From Platycnemis pennipes (taxonomy: Eukaryota > Arthropoda > Insecta > Odonata > Platycnemididae), in assembly GCA_933228895.1 (NCBI GenBank), contig OW121856.1, positions 18,741,805 through 18,805,804 on the forward strand: a DNA stretch of 64,000 bases, given 5' to 3'. The notes beneath the pieces were generated by a model. It had not been told where the DNA came from. It searched no databases and saw only the letters and a list, made by a program, of their open reading frames with translations. Position 1 is the first letter of the stretch. Each line of letters starts with the position of its first letter. This document shows, piece by piece, positions 61,830 to 64,000 of this stretch. The position numbers and the translations under genes were made by a program.

Positions 61830-62811
61830 CAGCACGGGTTATTTCCAATATTCATTAATGCAAGTTAATAATGCTTGAACAATGAATTTTCATTCACGGA
61901 TGAATGTGAGCAGGTACATGAATTTTGTATAGAGTCCTGTGGATTAAAGTTTTCGATTTCTAAGGAAATATATTTGAACAAAAATTTATTATAGATAATT
62001 ATCTATAGATATTTATAATTACCTATCTTAAGACATGACTAGGAACTTGAAATTAATGACGTAATTAATAATCCTAAATAGGAAATAAAAAATTGGAATA
62101 GTAAAACTTATAAGTTTTATACGATACCTATATCATCCATAATGCCCTTATAATAGGATGCCTACCATCCGTTACAAAATTTCCTTCACCCGTGAGTTTG
62201 AAGACCAATATCTCCAAGATGGCTAAAGCGATTCTACAATAAAGTATACCAAGTTAAAGCCTGTTTATTTCTTCGTTTACTGGTAGTATTAAAATATTTT
62301 TACAATTTTTTTTTACTGAAGTACGTGTTTAAGAACGGATTTTTAACGAATTTTTTTTTTATACCAGATGGATCCATCGAATTCGGGCATCGTAAGAACA
62401 ACACAGATCGAGATATCAAACTTCCTTTTCACATATTGTAGCTAAGGGCTTTTTTAATAGTTATACGAAGTTTCATACTATTACGTTGATCAATATTTTT
62501 GTTATTGATGAATTTGTCAGACTGCGTTATTTTCCGTCCCGCACGCTTTCCGTTCCGGAAATCACCATTTGGACCTTTCTCTTGCTCTCGAATCATTAAA
62601 TTGAATCCACCTATGAAATCTCAGTAGAAGTCGTTGATTATTTGATATCGATATATATTTATTTTCGGCTATAAAAGCACGCTCAACTGTCCAGAGCATG
62701 CCTGAAAGAGAAAGGTAGTGCGCGCGTGAAATCTTCTGCTGCAAGCAGCTAGCCTATCGCTGTGAATGAGTCATGAGGACTCGACAATAGCGAAAAAAAG
62801 TATCGCCTGTT

Positions 62812-62858
62812 CTAAACCCGGAACTCGGACACTCCCCTTGTTAGACTAAACAAAGTTT
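62812..62858 (+). repeat. 47-bp direct repeat, first copy
   Basis: CTAAACCCGGAACTCGGACA followed by CTCCCCTTGTTAGACTAAAC. It recurs 160 bp later with one substitution. Confidence 0.93.
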
Positions 62859-62923
62859 AAAATAGATTACTCAGTTACTAATTACGTAACGAATAATATT
62901 TCAAAATGCGCTATCTCAGCATG
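62840..62923 (+). repeat. Inverted repeat B, left arm
   Basis: An 84-bp arm, GTTAGACTAAACAAAGTTTA to GCTATCTCAGCATG, exactly reverse-complementary to 63779-63862. Confidence 0.93.
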
Positions 62924-62971
62924 AGGAAGTCATCATCAAGGACTACCTGCCTGGCAAATTTCGTCAAAATC

Positions 62972-63018
62972 CTAGACCCGGAACTCGGACACTCCCCTTG
63001 TTAGACTAAACAAAGTTT
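62972..63018 (+). repeat. 47-bp direct repeat, second copy
   Basis: As 62812-62858, with CTAGACCC at its start. The sequences diverge just after the shared CAAAGTTT. Confidence 0.93.
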
Positions 63019-63144
63019 CAAATAAACCATAAAATGCAATTTTTTTTTCATCGCAATTTCGTCGTACGACTTTCCCTGATTTTACATATTTTTAATCTGT
63101 TTACCCGAGATGCATTTTAACTATTTTACGTAATAATTACGTAA

Positions 63145-63289
63145 ATATTGGGTGTTCATGCATCGTGCAAATGGGGGTGATTGACCCAGGTCCTTTTTAT
63201 GATTCTAAGTTCTATCATGTTTAGGCAGAAATCACTGATTTTGAAGAGATGGTGCCATTAATTGGAAGAGGAAGAAAAGTATATGCTAA
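63145..63289 (-). repeat. Inverted repeat A, right arm
   Basis: Reverse complement of 61685-61829. It lies between the two arms of inverted repeat B, so the two pairs are interleaved. Confidence 0.92.
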
Positions 63290-63778
63290 GAATGCAAGTC
63301 AGTGTCAGTTTAAGAACTGACGGTATCTTTGGAAGCATACCGTCATTATGCCTCCTCGCGCAAAGATTTAGGAGACGGAGTTGAAGATAATTTAAAATGC
63401 AATTTGTTTCTTTCGTCGAGAAGCCGAGAAATGTGGGGACAAAAGCTATCTCTCTTATCGCTGATTTTATTTTGGTGAATACTGCAACTTATAAACTTTT
63501 ATTCAAGCATAGGCAAGGATATTTTTCCTGTGCATACTAGAGAAATTTTCTCGCGTGGTGTTTGGTGCACGCGGTACCTACGGTAGCTTACAACTTGACA
63601 ACCTCGAGCAGCTTATCTCTCCAGGCCAAAAGTCCTGTCGCGTGGAGCTCGCTTTCCGAAATAAATATATACACGTTGAAAGCATATCTAATTCTCCCAA
63701 TTTGTTAAGTCATTTTACACGTTCTTAGTTTTCAAACACAAAGAATACCATCAAAACGAACTAAATTTCCGACTTCCG
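63290..63778. other. No recognised feature between repeat arms
   Basis: Mixed composition. No frame or motif was recognised. Confidence 0.4.
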
Positions 63779-63862
63779 CATGCTGAGATAGCGCATTTTG
63801 AAATATTATTCGTTACGTAATTAGTAACTGAGTAATCTATTTTAAACTTTGTTTAGTCTAAC
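63779..63862 (-). repeat. Inverted repeat B, right arm
   Basis: Exact reverse complement of 62840-62923. Confidence 0.93.
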
Positions 63863-64000
63863 TAAGATAAATATATGTTCCATATCTTATGCGAAGAAAA
63901 GAGAAGTGGCTTTTCATGTGTATCTTCAGTGGGCGTCAAACTTGCTTCCCGGAACTTGAATAATATCCGGCGTTTTATCTGTCTCAGTCGAAAAATTAAT

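Noticed and set aside
1..64000. CRISPR array, bacterial operon or rRNA gene
   Set aside because: No regularly spaced direct repeats, no close-packed coding frames and no rRNA-like stretches were seen.

Overview
The window looks like a stretch of an arthropod chromosome, probably an insect or another hexapod. This rests on spliced coding exons, several tRNA-derived SINE families, LINE families with microsatellite tails, a Penelope-like element, a TTAA-flanked piggyBac-type element and a hAT-type MITE. There is no bacterial gene layout, operon or CRISPR array. I cannot name the species.

The one confidently recognised host gene is the first coding exon of a Krüppel-like factor of the KLF9/13/14/16 group, closest to KLF13. 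It lies on the minus strand at 44115-44673. It encodes an N-terminal Sin3-interaction-type helix, a PLDLS motif, a conserved [13 protein letters not shown] block, an IKQE sumoylation-type site and the first C2H2 finger, and it ends at a phase-1 splice donor. Fingers 2 and 3 are not visible anywhere to the left, so positions 1-44114 appear to be a very long first intron. That stretch is rich in CpG, carries many GC-rich islands and holds scattered old repeats: LINE-A fragments at 9, 11, 12, 15, 24, 27, 31 and 34 kb, a LINE-B 3' end at 13 kb, and SINEs at 2.4, 28.7, 33.8 and 39.6 kb.

From about 45.2 to 56 kb the sequence becomes AT-rich and poor in CpG. It holds RTE-like LINE copies (46.7-48.5 and 51.2-52.2 kb), a SINE, an R1/I-like LINE fragment (54.5-55.2 kb) and a short dispersed repeat family. 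It also holds a likely terminal coding exon of an unidentified minus-strand gene (50879-50953) and a BED-finger-like exon (46341-46466). From 56 to 64 kb the window is a nest of mobile DNA: a 4.1-kb-spaced inverted repeat pair; an RTE fragment split by a 1.1-kb TTAA-flanked MITE carrying four 20-bp palindromes; a Penelope-like GIY-YIG 3' end with a hammerhead-like motif; and two interleaved inverted-repeat pairs at 61.7-63.9 kb.

Functionally the window is a transcription-factor promoter and first exon plus its large regulatory intron, followed upstream by a probably separate tandem gene end and a transposon-rich block. Nothing seen amounts to a multi-gene system. The most unusual items are the dual co-repressor motifs in the KLF exon, the hammerhead-like motifs in Penelope remnants, the palindrome-bearing MITE and the interleaved inverted repeats.
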